Shown piece after piece: positions 1 to 9,022 of a DNA stretch of 46,775 nt (within the stretch, counting starts at the first letter, position 1; every line of letters begins with the position of its first letter). Origin of the DNA: Chelatococcus sambhunathii (lineage in GTDB: Bacteria; Pseudomonadota; Alphaproteobacteria; Rhizobiales; Methylopilaceae); contig JADBEO010000033.1 in assembly GCA_031316315.1 (NCBI GenBank), positions 1 through 46,775 on the forward strand. Direction: 5' to 3'. The notes beneath the pieces were generated by a model. The model did not search any database and was not told the origin of the DNA. It saw only the letters and a program-made list of their open reading frames with translations. The position numbers and the translations under genes are program-made.

Positions 1-1119
1 GGGGAGGGATCCGGGAGCCTCAGCGCTCGCATGCGCGCGCAGGACTCCTTTGATGGAAGCCGCCTTCGTCCCCGGCGTCGACCTCGACGCGCAGAGCCTG
101 ATCGGCCTGCGGCACCTGACCGGCCGCACGGCGTCGAGCAGCGGGCGCACGAGGTCGCGCGCGGTCCGTCCGTCCGCGGCGGCGCGCCATGTCAGCACCA
201 GCCGGTGGGCGAGCGTGTCCGCGGCGAGATCCGCCACGTCGTCCGGCGTGACATGGTCGCGCCCGTGAAGATAGGCGCGCGCCTTGGCCGCCGCGGCGAG
301 CGAGAGCGTCCCGCGCGGCGAGACGGGGTACTCGATCGCCCGGCGCACGTCGGGAGCGGCATCCGCGTCCCGCGTCGCGGCGACGATGCGCACGATATAG
401 TCCTTCAGCGCCGGGGCGAGATGCACGTTCGCGACGTCGCGCCGCGCGGTGCGGACCTCCTCGGCGGAGAGCCGAAGCGGCATCGCCTCCTCATGGCCGG
501 CGGTCTCGCGCTCGACCAGGTCGAGAATCTTCCGCTCCGAAGCCGCGTCCGGAAGCCCGACCACCACATGCAGCAGGAAGCGGTCGAGCTGGGCCTCGGG
601 CAGTGGGAAGGTGCCCTCGTGCTCGATGGGGTTCTGCGTCGCGACGACCATGAACGGGTCGGGAAGCGGATAGCTGTTGGAGCCCGCCGTCACCTGCCGC
701 TCGGCCATCGCCTCAAGCAGCGCCGACTGCACTTTTGGCGGCGCGCGGTTGATCTCGTCGACCAGCACCAGCGAGTGGAAGATCGGGCCGGACAAGAACT
801 CGAACCGTCCTTGGTCGGGGCGCCAGACGGTGGTGCCGGTGAGATCGGCCGGCATGAGGTCCGGGGTGCATTGAATGCGCGCGAAGCTCGCGTCGAGGCC
901 GGCCGACAGGCGCTTCACCGCGCGCGTCTTTGCGAGGCCGGGCGCGCCTTCGACCAGCACGTGGCCGCCGGTGAGCAGGCCGATCAGCAGCCGCTCGATC
1001 AGCCCCGAGGCGCCGATCAGCCCGGCGTCGAGGCCGCTGCGCAACTCGCCGATGCGTCCGCGCAAGGCCTCGTCGGCGGCGTCGCCTGCTGCGACCGGCG
1101 CCTTGTCCTGAACGTTCAT
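1..1119 (-). CDS. moxR: MoxR-family AAA+ ATPase (3' end at or near window edge)
   Basis: MoxR-type AAA+ ATPase. Such proteins usually act as chaperones with DUF58 and VWA-domain partners encoded downstream. Read from ATG at 1119 (MNVQDKAP). Walker A GAPGLAKT lies at residues 58-65, and Walker B LVLVDEINRAPP ends in the acidic pair D121-E122. The sensor region ATQNPIEHEGTFPLPEAQ follows, and the C-terminal lid runs to about residue 326. The family normally ends near residues 320-340, but this frame has no stop and stays open to base 1 with an AGG-rich tail, which is unlike the rest of the gene. Another frame over bases 20-125 has more typical codons and stops at 20-22, so a frameshift near base 125 is possible. 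An ATG at 32 may start the next gene, which would be expected to be DUF58. Membership of an mxa cluster cannot be shown from this fragment. Confidence 0.85.
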   Translation of the reverse strand, partial: MNVQDKAPVAAGDAADEALRGRIGELRSGLDAGLIGASGLIERLLIGLLTGGHVLVEGAPGLAKTRAVKRLSAGLDASFARIQCTPDLMPADLTGTTVWRPDQGRFEFLSGPIFHSLVLVDEINRAPPKVQSALLEAMAERQVTAGSNSYPLPDPFMVVATQNPIEHEGTFPLPEAQLDRFLLHVVVGLPDAASERKILDLVERETAGHEEAMPLRLSAEEVRTARRDVANVHLAPALKDYIVRIVAATRDADAAPDVRRAIEYPVSPRGTLSLAAAAKARAYLHGRDHVTPDDVADLAADTLAHRLVLTWRAAADGRTARDLVRPLLDAVRPVRCRRPIRLCASRSTPGTKAASIKGVLRAHASAEAPGSLP

Positions 1120-1399
1120 CGAGCGAGCGCCTGACATGGCGCACGCATTCGCGGCGACTGGATCGCGATCCGCATCGATCCTCCCTTGATCTTCTTCAAA
1201 ATCGGCCTCTTTCACCGGGCCTTGTCAGCGATCACGCCCAAACTCTCAGCTTGCGTCAATCCTGCTTAACGCCCGGCCGCACAGAGCGCTTTGCCGCATG
1301 GCGGCCCAGCGCGCCGGCCGCTCGACAGCGCAGCGTCGCACCTTATGTGCCTCGCGACGCCCCTTCCTGGGCAAATTCCCCGAAAGCCGGAGGCGAGCG
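1120..1399. promoter_or_regulatory. divergent intergenic region moxR / gnd
   Basis: This 280-base space separates the divergent moxR and gnd starts and must carry both promoters. An open frame continues upstream of gnd as far as 1298, but it is Arg/Ala-rich and does not look like 6-phosphogluconate dehydrogenase. No clear operator, RNA or small gene was seen. Confidence 0.4.
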
Positions 1400-2401
1400 G
1401 TGCGCATCGGAGTGATCGGACTTGGCCGCATGGGCGGCAACATCGTTCGGCGGTTGATGGACGCCGGCCACGAATGCGTCGTCTACGACGTGAGCGAGGC
1501 GGCGGTTCAGACGCTCGCCGGCGAGGGCGCGACCGGCAGCGGCTCGATCGCCGATCTGGTCGCCAAGCTCGAGCCGCCCCGCGCCGTGTGGGTGATGCTG
1601 CCGGAAGGCAAGATCACCGCCGACGCGGTCTCGGCGCTCGCGGAGGCGATGTCGGCCGACGACGTCATCATCGACGGCGGCAATTCCTTCTACAAGGACG
1701 ACATCAACCGCGGCGCCGCCCTGAAGGAGAAGGGGATCCACTATGTCGACGTCGGCACATCGGGCGGCGTCTGGGGCCGAGAGCGCGGCTACTGCCTGAT
1801 GATCGGCGGCGACAAAGAGGCTGTCGAGCGGCTCGACCCGATCTTCAAAACGCTCGCGCCGGGCCGGGGCGACATCCCGGAGACGCCCAAGCGCGACGGA
1901 CGAGACCCGCGGGTGCTCGAAGGCTACATGCATTGCGGCCCGACCGGCGCCGGCCACTTCGTCAAGATGATCCACAACGGCATCGAATACGGGCTGATGC
2001 AGGCCTACGCCGAGGGCTTCGACATCCTCAAGACCAAGGCGTCCAAGGAACTGCCTGATGATCGCCGGTTTGACCTCGATGTCGCCGATATCGCCGAGGT
2101 GTGGCGGCGCGGCAGTGTGGTGTCGTCCTGGCTGCTCGACCTGACCGCGTCCGCGCTCGCCGGGGATCCGGCGCTCGACGCGTTCGAGGGCCGGGTCGCG
2201 GATTCGGGCGAGGGCCGCTGGACGATCGAGGCCGCAATCGAGCAGGCGGTGCCGGTCGACGTGCTCGCGACCGCCCTGTTCGCCCGCTTCCGTTCGCGGC
2301 AGGACCATTCCTTCGCTGACCGCCTGCTCTCCGCCATGCGCTTCCAGTTCGGCGGCCATGCCGAGGCCGCGGGCCCGGAGAAGAAGGAAGTGAAGACGTG
2401 A
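1400..2401 (+). CDS. gnd: 6-phosphogluconate dehydrogenase (decarboxylating), short NAD-type
   Basis: Oxidatively decarboxylates 6-phosphogluconate to ribulose 5-phosphate, giving NAD(P)H. The GTG start at 1400 is chosen because GGAGG sits six bases upstream (about 1389-1393) and because the Rossmann motif [12 protein letters not shown] begins at once. Other family signatures are the substrate-binding [19 protein letters not shown] stretch and [13 protein letters not shown] with the catalytic Lys. At 333 residues it belongs to the short Gnd/YqeC class rather than the ~470-residue enzyme. Its product ribulose 5-phosphate is also the substrate of the phosphoribulokinase encoded 11 kb away. It stands alone on the plus strand and converges on the efflux operon. 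Confidence 0.93.
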   Translation: MRIGVIGLGRMGGNIVRRLMDAGHECVVYDVSEAAVQTLAGEGATGSGSIADLVAKLEPPRAVWVMLPEGKITADAVSALAEAMSADDVIIDGGNSFYKDDINRGAALKEKGIHYVDVGTSGGVWGRERGYCLMIGGDKEAVERLDPIFKTLAPGRGDIPETPKRDGRDPRVLEGYMHCGPTGAGHFVKMIHNGIEYGLMQAYAEGFDILKTKASKELPDDRRFDLDVADIAEVWRRGSVVSSWLLDLTASALAGDPALDAFEGRVADSGEGRWTIEAAIEQAVPVDVLATALFARFRSRQDHSFADRLLSAMRFQFGGHAEAAGPEKKEVKT

Positions 2402-2436
2402 GGAGTGCTACCCGTAGTTTCGCATGACTTCTTCGG

Positions 2437-2474
2437 CTCCCCCTCCCCGTGAGGGAGAGGGTAGGGTGAGGGGT
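2437..2474. repeat. CCCTCCCC-type intergenic hairpin, single copy
   Basis: An imperfect hairpin (CCCTCCCC, then GGGAGAGGG) is followed by the tail TAGGGTGAGGGG. It lies between the convergent ends of gnd and the RND gene and resembles the paired elements at 5576-5695. It could serve as a two-way terminator, though no T-tract follows. Confidence 0.6.
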
Positions 2475-2482
2475 GACGGCGG

Positions 2483-5400
2483 TCACTCCGCCGGCTGGAG
2501 CGCGTGCGCGCCCTTCCGCCGTCGCCTCAGTCGGTCGAGCAGCAGATAGATCGCCGGGGTCGTGTAGAGCGTGAGCGCCTGGCTCACGATCAGGCCGCCG
2601 ACGATGGTGATGCCCAGCGGCCGTCTCAGCTCCGCGCCGGGACCCTCGCCAAAGGCGAGCGGCAGCGCGCCGAGCAGCGCGGCGAAGGTGGTCATCAGGA
2701 TCGGCCGGAAGCGCACCCGCGCCGCCTCGATGATGGCGTCGCGCGAGGAGGCGCCTCGCGAGCGCTCCGCCTCGAGCGCGAAGTCGACCAGGATGATGCC
2801 GTTCTTCTTGACGAGGCCGATGAGCAGGATGACGCCGATCAGCGCGATCACCGTCAGCTCGTCGCCGACCGCGTTCAGCGCGAGCAGCGCGCCGAGCCCC
2901 GCCGGGGGCAGGGTCGACAGGATCGTCAGCGGGTGGATGTAGCTCTCGTAGAGCACGCCGAGCACGAGATAGATCACGAGCAGCGCCGCGAGGATGGTCA
3001 TGCCCTGGCTGCCGGCGGCCTGGATCAGCTCCGCCGCGTCGCCTGCGAACTCCGAGTTGACCCCGTCCGGCAGCCGCATCTCCGCGACCGTACGCTGCAC
3101 CACTTCCGTCGCCTCGCCGGCTGAGGCGCCGGGCGCGACATCGTAGGTGATCGTGATCGACGGGTACTGGCCCTGATGGTTGACGACCAGCGGCGCGACT
3201 CCGCGCTTCATCGTGGCGACGGCCGAAAGCGGGATCTCGCGGCCGTCGCCTGCGGGCACGTGCAGCTTCAGCACGTCCTCGGAGTCCCGCGCTGATCCGG
3301 GGTCGGCCTCGATCACCACTCTGTATTGATTGCGGCGGCCGTAGATCACGGAGATCTGGCGCTGCGAGAAGGCGGTGTTCAGCGCGGCGTTGATCGCCTC
3401 GATGGTCACTCCGAGGCGGGACGCGGCCTCGCGGTCGATGTCGAGCTGCAGCTCGATGCCGTTGGCGTCGCGGTCGGTCGCGACGTCGCGCAGGTTTGGC
3501 GTCTTCGACAACCGCTCGACGACCTTCGGAGCGGCGTCCTCAAGGAGGTTGAGGTCGCGCGACCACAGCGTGAACCGGAACTGGGAGCGGCCCTCGCGCG
3601 CGCCGGCGCGGATCTCCTGCTGGGGCTGCAGGAAGACGCGCAGCCCGGCGATCTGCGCCAGCGGCCTGCGCAGCCGCTCGACGACGGCGTCTGCGCCGGG
3701 CCGGTCGCCGTCCTTGAGCGCGATCTGGATGCGCCCCTGGTTCGAAACCCCTCGGCCGCCGCCGATCGACGGCGCGACCGCCTGAACCGCCGGGTCGGCC
3801 GCGATGATTGCGGCGGCCTTCTCCATCAGCTCCGACATGGCCGCGAACGAAACGTCCGGCGCGGCCTCGGTGAAGGCGTTGAGCACGCCGACGTCGTCGC
3901 GCGGGAAGAAGCCCTTCGGGATCGCGATGTAGAGCTGCACCGACCAGACCGCCGCGCCGATCATGAGCGCCGCCATCAGCCAGGGGACCCGCATGGCGAG
4001 CGCGAGCGAGCGGGCGTAGCCGTCGGCGATGCGGTCGACCAAGCCGCGCCTGCGCTCGCGCCGCTCCGGCTTCAGCAACTGCCCGCAGATCATCGGCGTC
4101 ACGGTCAGTGACACGACGGTCGACACCGCGATTGCGAAGACCAGCGTCATCGAGAACTCGTAGAACAGCCGGCCCGCGAGCCCGCCCATGAACAGCAGCG
4201 GGATGAAGGCCGCGATCAGCGACACCGAGATCACCACCACGGTGAAGGCGATCTCCCTGGCGCCGGCGAGCGCGGCCTCCATCGGGGCCATGCCCTTCTC
4301 GAGGTTGCGGTAGGCGTTCTCGATCATGACGATAGCGTCGTCGACGACGAAGCCGACCGCGACCGCGAGCGCCATCAGCGACAGATTGTCGACCGAGAAG
4401 CCGAGCGCCCACATGCCGGCGAAGGAGCCGGCGAGCGCGAGCGGCACGGTGACGCCTGCGGCGAAGGTCGGCGCCAGCCGCTTCAGGAAGGCGAACACGA
4501 CCGCCATCACCAGCGCGATCGAGATCAGCAGCGTGACCTGCATGTCCGCGACGCTCGCGCGGATGGTCGTCGTGCGGTCGACGAGCACGGTGACGTCGAT
4601 CCCGGCGGGGATCCAGCGGGAGATCTCCGGCAGCAGCGCCTTCACGCCGTCGACGGTGTCGAGCACGTTGGCGGCGGGCTGCTTGGTGATGTTCACCAGC
4701 ACCGCGGGCTCGCCGTTGAACCAGCCCGCGGTGCGCGCGTTGCGCGAGCCGGGCGCGAGCTCCGCGACGTCGCCGAGCCGGACAGTCACGCCGTTCGTGG
4801 CCCGCACCACGATGTCCTTATAGCGCTCCGGATCGGAGCCGAGCTCGCTGTCGAGGGCGATCGCGAGGCGCCGGTCGCCTGCCGAGACGGCGCCCGCCGG
4901 GGCGAGCACGTTGGCGTCCGCGATCGCGAGGCGGACGTCGTCGATCGACAGGCCCATGGCGGCCAACCGGGCGGTATCGAGTCGCACCCGCACCGCCGGT
5001 TGCTCGGCGCCTGCGACGTTGACCTCGCCGACGCCGGCGACCTGGCTCAGCCGCTGGACGAGCACGCTGTCGGCCGCGTCGTAGATGCGCGTGTTCGGCA
5101 GCGAATCCGAAGTCAGCGCCAGCACCATCACGGGGAAGGACGCCGGGTTGATCTTGCGGAAGGTCGGCAGGTTCGGGATGTCGGAGGGCAGATCCGCCTG
5201 CGCGGCGTTCAGCGCCGCCTGCACGTCGCGCGCGGCGTCGTCGATGTTGCGGCCGAGGTCGAACTGGACCGCGATGCGCGTCGCGCCGAGCGAGGAGGCG
5301 GAGGTCAGCTCCGTGACGCCCGCGATCGCGCCGAGCGTGCGCTCCAGCGGCGCGGCGACGGTCGCCGCCATCACCTCCGGCGAGGCGCCCGGCCGACTCG

Positions 5401-5545
5401 CCTGGACGAAGATCGCCGGAAACTCGACGTTCGGCATCGAGGCGACCGGCAGTCGCACATAAGCGGCGAAGCCGACCAGTACGAGGCCGATGGCGAGCAG
5501 CGTGGTCCCGATGGGTCGGCGGATGAAGGGGGCGGAGAGGGACAC
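2483..5545 (-). CDS. mdtC: RND efflux pump inner-membrane subunit, MdtC-like
   Basis: Proton-driven transporter of the HAE1 RND family. It exports drugs or other hydrophobic compounds through the adaptor and outer-membrane protein encoded upstream. The 1020 residues have the full RND layout: a first membrane helix after MSLSAPFIRRPIGTT, a large periplasmic loop, a helix block with GFVVDDAIVMIEN near residue 400 (the Asp pair is the proton relay), then a repeat of the loop and helix block. The start is GTG at 5545. It is the last gene of a four-gene operon and follows a second RND gene after a 176-base gap full of palindromic repeats. Two different RND genes in tandem is the MdtB/MdtC (MuxB/MuxC) arrangement, in which the pumps form a mixed trimer. 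The substrate cannot be told from sequence. Confidence 0.9.
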   Translation of the reverse strand: MSLSAPFIRRPIGTTLLAIGLVLVGFAAYVRLPVASMPNVEFPAIFVQASRPGASPEVMAATVAAPLERTLGAIAGVTELTSASSLGATRIAVQFDLGRNIDDAARDVQAALNAAQADLPSDIPNLPTFRKINPASFPVMVLALTSDSLPNTRIYDAADSVLVQRLSQVAGVGEVNVAGAEQPAVRVRLDTARLAAMGLSIDDVRLAIADANVLAPAGAVSAGDRRLAIALDSELGSDPERYKDIVVRATNGVTVRLGDVAELAPGSRNARTAGWFNGEPAVLVNITKQPAANVLDTVDGVKALLPEISRWIPAGIDVTVLVDRTTTIRASVADMQVTLLISIALVMAVVFAFLKRLAPTFAAGVTVPLALAGSFAGMWALGFSVDNLSLMALAVAVGFVVDDAIVMIENAYRNLEKGMAPMEAALAGAREIAFTVVVISVSLIAAFIPLLFMGGLAGRLFYEFSMTLVFAIAVSTVVSLTVTPMICGQLLKPERRERRRGLVDRIADGYARSLALAMRVPWLMAALMIGAAVWSVQLYIAIPKGFFPRDDVGVLNAFTEAAPDVSFAAMSELMEKAAAIIAADPAVQAVAPSIGGGRGVSNQGRIQIALKDGDRPGADAVVERLRRPLAQIAGLRVFLQPQQEIRAGAREGRSQFRFTLWSRDLNLLEDAAPKVVERLSKTPNLRDVATDRDANGIELQLDIDREAASRLGVTIEAINAALNTAFSQRQISVIYGRRNQYRVVIEADPGSARDSEDVLKLHVPAGDGREIPLSAVATMKRGVAPLVVNHQGQYPSITITYDVAPGASAGEATEVVQRTVAEMRLPDGVNSEFAGDAAELIQAAGSQGMTILAALLVIYLVLGVLYESYIHPLTILSTLPPAGLGALLALNAVGDELTVIALIGVILLIGLVKKNGIILVDFALEAERSRGASSRDAIIEAARVRFRPILMTTFAALLGALPLAFGEGPGAELRRPLGITIVGGLIVSQALTLYTTPAIYLLLDRLRRRRKGAHALQPAE

Positions 5546-5575
5546 TTACCGGCCCCCTCGCAGAAGAGGCCTCAT

Positions 5576-5695
5576 CCCTCCCCTTGCAAAGGGGAGGGCA
5601 GGGTGGGGATCGTTCAGGCCGCGGCGCCGGGCGTCGGCGTCGAGCTCCATTCTGAACCGCACCCCACCCTTACCCTCCCCTGTCCCAGGGGAGGG
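5576..5695. repeat. inverted pair of CCCTCCCC hairpin elements
   Basis: Two hairpins with 10-base arms (5576-5598 and 5673-5695) each carry a CAGGGTGGGG-type tail (5599-5608, and in inverse 5662-5671). The tails face each other across about 53 bases. The pair fills most of the gap between the two RND genes and may tune read-through or mRNA stability between them. Confidence 0.75.
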
Positions 5696-5721
5696 AGAAC
5701 GGCAAGGTTTCGCGAACCTCG

Positions 5722-8700
5722 TCACTCCGCCGGCTCCGCCGCCGCCGCGGTGGGCGGCCGCGCGAAGCGGGCGCGCAACCGCTCCATGGCGAGATAGACC
5801 ACCGGCGTCGTGTAGAGCGTCAGCAGCTGGCTGAGCAGCAGGCCGCCGATGATTGTCACGCCGAGCGGAACGCGCAGCTCCGCGCCGGGGCCGGTCGCGA
5901 GCGCGAGCGGCAGCGCGCCGAGCAGGGCGGCGAGCGTCGTCATCATGATCGGGCGGAACCGCAGCGCCGCCGCCTCGACGATGGACGCCTCGGGCGCCAG
6001 CCCGCGCTCGCGCTCGGCGTCGATCGCGAAGTCGATCATCATGATCGCGTTCTTCTTCACGATGCCCATCAGCAGGATCACGCCGATCAACGCGATGATC
6101 GAGAGATCGAGCCCGAACAGCCACAGCGCCAGCAGCGCGCCGACGCCGGCCGAGGGCAGGGTGGAGAGGATCGTCAGCGGGTGGATGAAGCTCTCGTAGA
6201 GCACGCCCAGCACGATGTAGATCGCGATTACCGCGGCCAGCACCAGCCAGGGCTGGCCCTTGAGCGAATCCGCGAACTCGGCCGCGTCGCCGGCGAAGCG
6301 GCCGACGGTCGTGGGCGGCAGGTCGATCGCGGCCTCCGCCTGCTCGATGGCGGCCAGCGCGCCGGACAGCGAGGCGCCCCCGGAGAGGTCGAAGGAGATG
6401 GTGGTCGCCGGGAACTGCTCCTCGTTGTTCACGACGAGACCGACCGGCTCGACGACGACGCGCGCGACGGCGGAGAGCGGCACGGGGGACGCGGTCGTGG
6501 TCGATGAGCTCGAAGTCGACGTCGAGGTCGCATCCGTTGTGGCCGCCGTCGGCGTGACGTAGAGCCGGCCGATCGCCTCGACGCCGCGCGACTGGCCCGG
6601 CCCGGCCTCCAGCACCACGCGGTACTGGTTGGACTGGCCGTAGATCGTGGAGATCTGGCGCTGGCCGAAGGCGTCGTAGAGCGCGTCCGAGATCGCCTGC
6701 GCGGTGACGCCCAGCCGGCCGGCGGCGACCCGGTCGATCTCGACGCGCGCCTGAAGGCCGTTCGGCCGCGAGTCCGAGCCGACATTGAGCAGAGAGGGCG
6801 ACTTCGAAAGCTCCGCGACGAGCTTCTCCGCGTTGCGCGACAGCTCCTTCGCGTCCGCGTCGGTCAGCGTGTACTGATACCGGGCGCGTGACGCGCGGGT
6901 CGAGATCTGCAGGTCCTGCGTGGCCTGGAACACGACGCTGACGCCGGGGATCGACCAGACCTTCCGCGACAACCGGTCGATCACCTCCGCCGCGCTCCCG
7001 TCGCGCTCGGCGTGCGGCTTCAGCACGATGGTGAGGCGCCCCGCGTTCGAGGTCGGCGTCTGTTCCGAGACGCCGAGCACCGAGACGACGCTCTTGACCG
7101 CCGGATCGCCCCGGACGGCGGCGACAAGCTCGCTGTCGCGGCGCTTCAGCTCGGCGAAGGAGACGTCCTGCGCCGCCTCGAAGGTCGCGGTGACGAGGCC
7201 GGAGTCCTGGTCCGGCAGGAACCCTTTTGGCATGACGACGTAGAGCCAGCCCGTGGCGAGCAGCGTGGCGAGCGTGATGACGATGGTCGCGAACTGGTGG
7301 CGCAGCACGAACAGCAGCGAGCGGCGGTAGCCCGCGATCACGGCGCCGGTAGCCCGCTCGGCGGCGCGGCCGATCGAAGAGCCCTCGCCGTGCTTCGGCG
7401 CGCGCAGCAGGCGTCCGCACATCATCGGCGTCAGGGTCAGCGAAATCACCATCGAGACGACGACTGCGATCGTGAGCGTCGCCGCGAATTCGCGGAACAC
7501 GCGGCCGATCAGCCCGCCCATGAACAGCAGCGGGATGAAAACCGCCACCAGCGAGGCAGTCAGCGAGACGATGGTGAAGCCGATCTCGCGCGCGCCCTCA
7601 TAGGCCGCCTTCAGCGGCGGCTCGCCATCCTCGATGTGACGTTGGACGTTCTCGATCATGACGATCGCGTCGTCGACGACGAAGCCCGCGCCGACCACGA
7701 GCGCCATGAGGGAAAGATTGTCGAGCGAGAAGCCGAAGGCGTGCATCACCGCGAAGGTCGCGATCAGCGACAGCGGCAGGGCGACGCCGGCGATGAATGT
7801 CGCGCGCAGGGTTCTCAGGAACAGCAGGACGACGAGGATCACCAGCCCGACTGAAAGGGCCAGCGTGAACTCGACCTCGTGGATGGAAGCCTTGATCGTG
7901 TCGGTGCGGTCGTCGACGACCGAGACCTGCACGCCCGCCGGCATCGCGCGTTGGATCTCCGGCAACGCCTTCCGCAGCGCCTCGACGGTCTCGACCGTGT
8001 TCGCGCCGGGCTGGCGCTGGACGTCGATGACGATGGCCGGCCGGCCCTGGTAGCTGGCCGCGACGCTCTCGTCTTCGAGCCCGTCCGTCACCTCCGCCAC
8101 GTCGCGCAGGCGCACCGGCGCGCCGTCCTTTGAGGCGACGATGACGTCGGCGTAGGCCCTCGCGGTCTCGATCTGATCGTTGGCCGAGATCGTGAAGGAC
8201 TGGCGCGCGCCGTCAATCGAGCCCTTCGGGGTCGAAACGCTGGCGCCGGCGACGGAGGTCCGGAGCGAGGCGAGGGTGAGGCCGTAGGCGGCGAGGCGCG
8301 AGACGTCGGCCTGCACGCGCACGGCGGGCTTGACCCCGCCGCCGACCGTCACCCGACCGACGCCGACCACCTCCGCGAGACGCTGGGCGACAAGCGTGTC
8401 CGCGAGGTCAGAGACGTCGCGCACCGGCACGGCGTCGGAGGTGAGGGCGACGGTCAAAACGGGCGTGTTGGCCGGGTTCACCTTGGAGAAGGTCGGCGGG
8501 TAGGGCAGGTCGCGCGGCAGCGTCGAGTTCGCCGCGTTGATCGCCGCCTGCACGTCCTGCGCCGCGCCGTCGATGTCGCGGTCGAGATCGAAGCGCAGCG
8601 TGATCCGCGAGAAGCCGAAGGAGCTCGCCGAGGTCATGTTGGCGAGCGAAGGTATCTGCCCGAGCTGCCGCTCGAGCGGGGCGGTGACCAGCGCCGCCAT

Positions 8701-8874
8701 GGTCTGCGGGTTCGCGCCGGGAAGTCGCGTCGTCACCTGGATCGTCGGGAAGTCGACCTGCGGCAGCGAGGAGACGGGCAGCCTCAGATAGCCCAGCACG
8801 CCGGCCAGCAGCACCGCGACGGCGAGCAGCGTCGTCGCCACCGGCCGCGCGATAAAGGGCGCCGCGATGCTCAT
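5722..8874 (-). CDS. mdtB: RND efflux pump inner-membrane subunit, MdtB-like
   Basis: HAE1-type RND transporter of 1050 residues, the probable partner of the MdtC-like pump downstream. It starts at ATG 8874 with MSIAAPFIARPVATTLL, the usual RND N terminus. The proton-relay helix GFVVDDAIVMIENVQRH is near residue 400, and the periplasmic porter and docking domains are intact. An oddity is a run of about 25 residues made almost wholly of Ser, Thr and Ala near residues 772-797 (nt about 6484-6558). It lies in the second periplasmic domain just before PVPLSAVARV, where relatives have a short loop. The gene follows the adaptor after 148 bases that hold an inverted repeat. Confidence 0.92.
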   Translation of the reverse strand: MSIAAPFIARPVATTLLAVAVLLAGVLGYLRLPVSSLPQVDFPTIQVTTRLPGANPQTMAALVTAPLERQLGQIPSLANMTSASSFGFSRITLRFDLDRDIDGAAQDVQAAINAANSTLPRDLPYPPTFSKVNPANTPVLTVALTSDAVPVRDVSDLADTLVAQRLAEVVGVGRVTVGGGVKPAVRVQADVSRLAAYGLTLASLRTSVAGASVSTPKGSIDGARQSFTISANDQIETARAYADVIVASKDGAPVRLRDVAEVTDGLEDESVAASYQGRPAIVIDVQRQPGANTVETVEALRKALPEIQRAMPAGVQVSVVDDRTDTIKASIHEVEFTLALSVGLVILVVLLFLRTLRATFIAGVALPLSLIATFAVMHAFGFSLDNLSLMALVVGAGFVVDDAIVMIENVQRHIEDGEPPLKAAYEGAREIGFTIVSLTASLVAVFIPLLFMGGLIGRVFREFAATLTIAVVVSMVISLTLTPMMCGRLLRAPKHGEGSSIGRAAERATGAVIAGYRRSLLFVLRHQFATIVITLATLLATGWLYVVMPKGFLPDQDSGLVTATFEAAQDVSFAELKRRDSELVAAVRGDPAVKSVVSVLGVSEQTPTSNAGRLTIVLKPHAERDGSAAEVIDRLSRKVWSIPGVSVVFQATQDLQISTRASRARYQYTLTDADAKELSRNAEKLVAELSKSPSLLNVGSDSRPNGLQARVEIDRVAAGRLGVTAQAISDALYDAFGQRQISTIYGQSNQYRVVLEAGPGQSRGVEAIGRLYVTPTAATTDATSTSTSSSSTTTASPVPLSAVARVVVEPVGLVVNNEEQFPATTISFDLSGGASLSGALAAIEQAEAAIDLPPTTVGRFAGDAAEFADSLKGQPWLVLAAVIAIYIVLGVLYESFIHPLTILSTLPSAGVGALLALWLFGLDLSIIALIGVILLMGIVKKNAIMMIDFAIDAERERGLAPEASIVEAAALRFRPIMMTTLAALLGALPLALATGPGAELRVPLGVTIIGGLLLSQLLTLYTTPVVYLAMERLRARFARPPTAAAAEPAE

Positions 8875-8880
8875 GAAATT

Positions 8881-8999
8881 CTTGTCCCGGCCTCGAGCCG
8901 GGACCCAGAACCGTCATGCGATCCGGATGGAGCGACGACGCGATGGCTTTCACATTCCGGCCGCAGCGGGTCTGGGTCCCGGCTCAAGGCCGGGACAAG
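8881..8999. repeat. 29-bp inverted repeat of GTCCCGG type
   Basis: The arms at 8881-8909 and 8971-8999 are inverse complements with one mismatch, separated by 61 bases. Each arm is itself palindromic around CCCGGC..GCCGGG. It fills the gap between the adaptor and the MdtB-like gene. The form is that of a REP-like palindromic repeat that could fold into nested hairpins in the efflux mRNA. Confidence 0.85.
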
Positions 9000-9022
9000 A
9001 GGTTGCCTCCCGCCAGCCCCTG

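Noticed and set aside
1..1119. moxR as part of an mxa (calcium methanol dehydrogenase) cluster
   Set aside because: MoxR ATPases are widespread and no mxaF, mxaS, mxaA or mxaL sequence is visible. The XoxF here does not need them.
31..1134. long plus-strand frame over the MoxR gene
   Set aside because: Composition is Arg/Ala/Gly-rich without domains, while the minus strand carries clear Walker A and B motifs.
1298..1399. 34-residue N-terminal extension of Gnd
   Set aside because: The extension is basic and unlike the family, while GGAGG and the Rossmann start support GTG 1400.
5546..7420. 624-residue minus-strand frame over the 3' part of the MdtB-like gene
   Set aside because: It is out of frame with the intact RND protein and is almost entirely Arg/Ala/Gly. 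It is not a second transporter.
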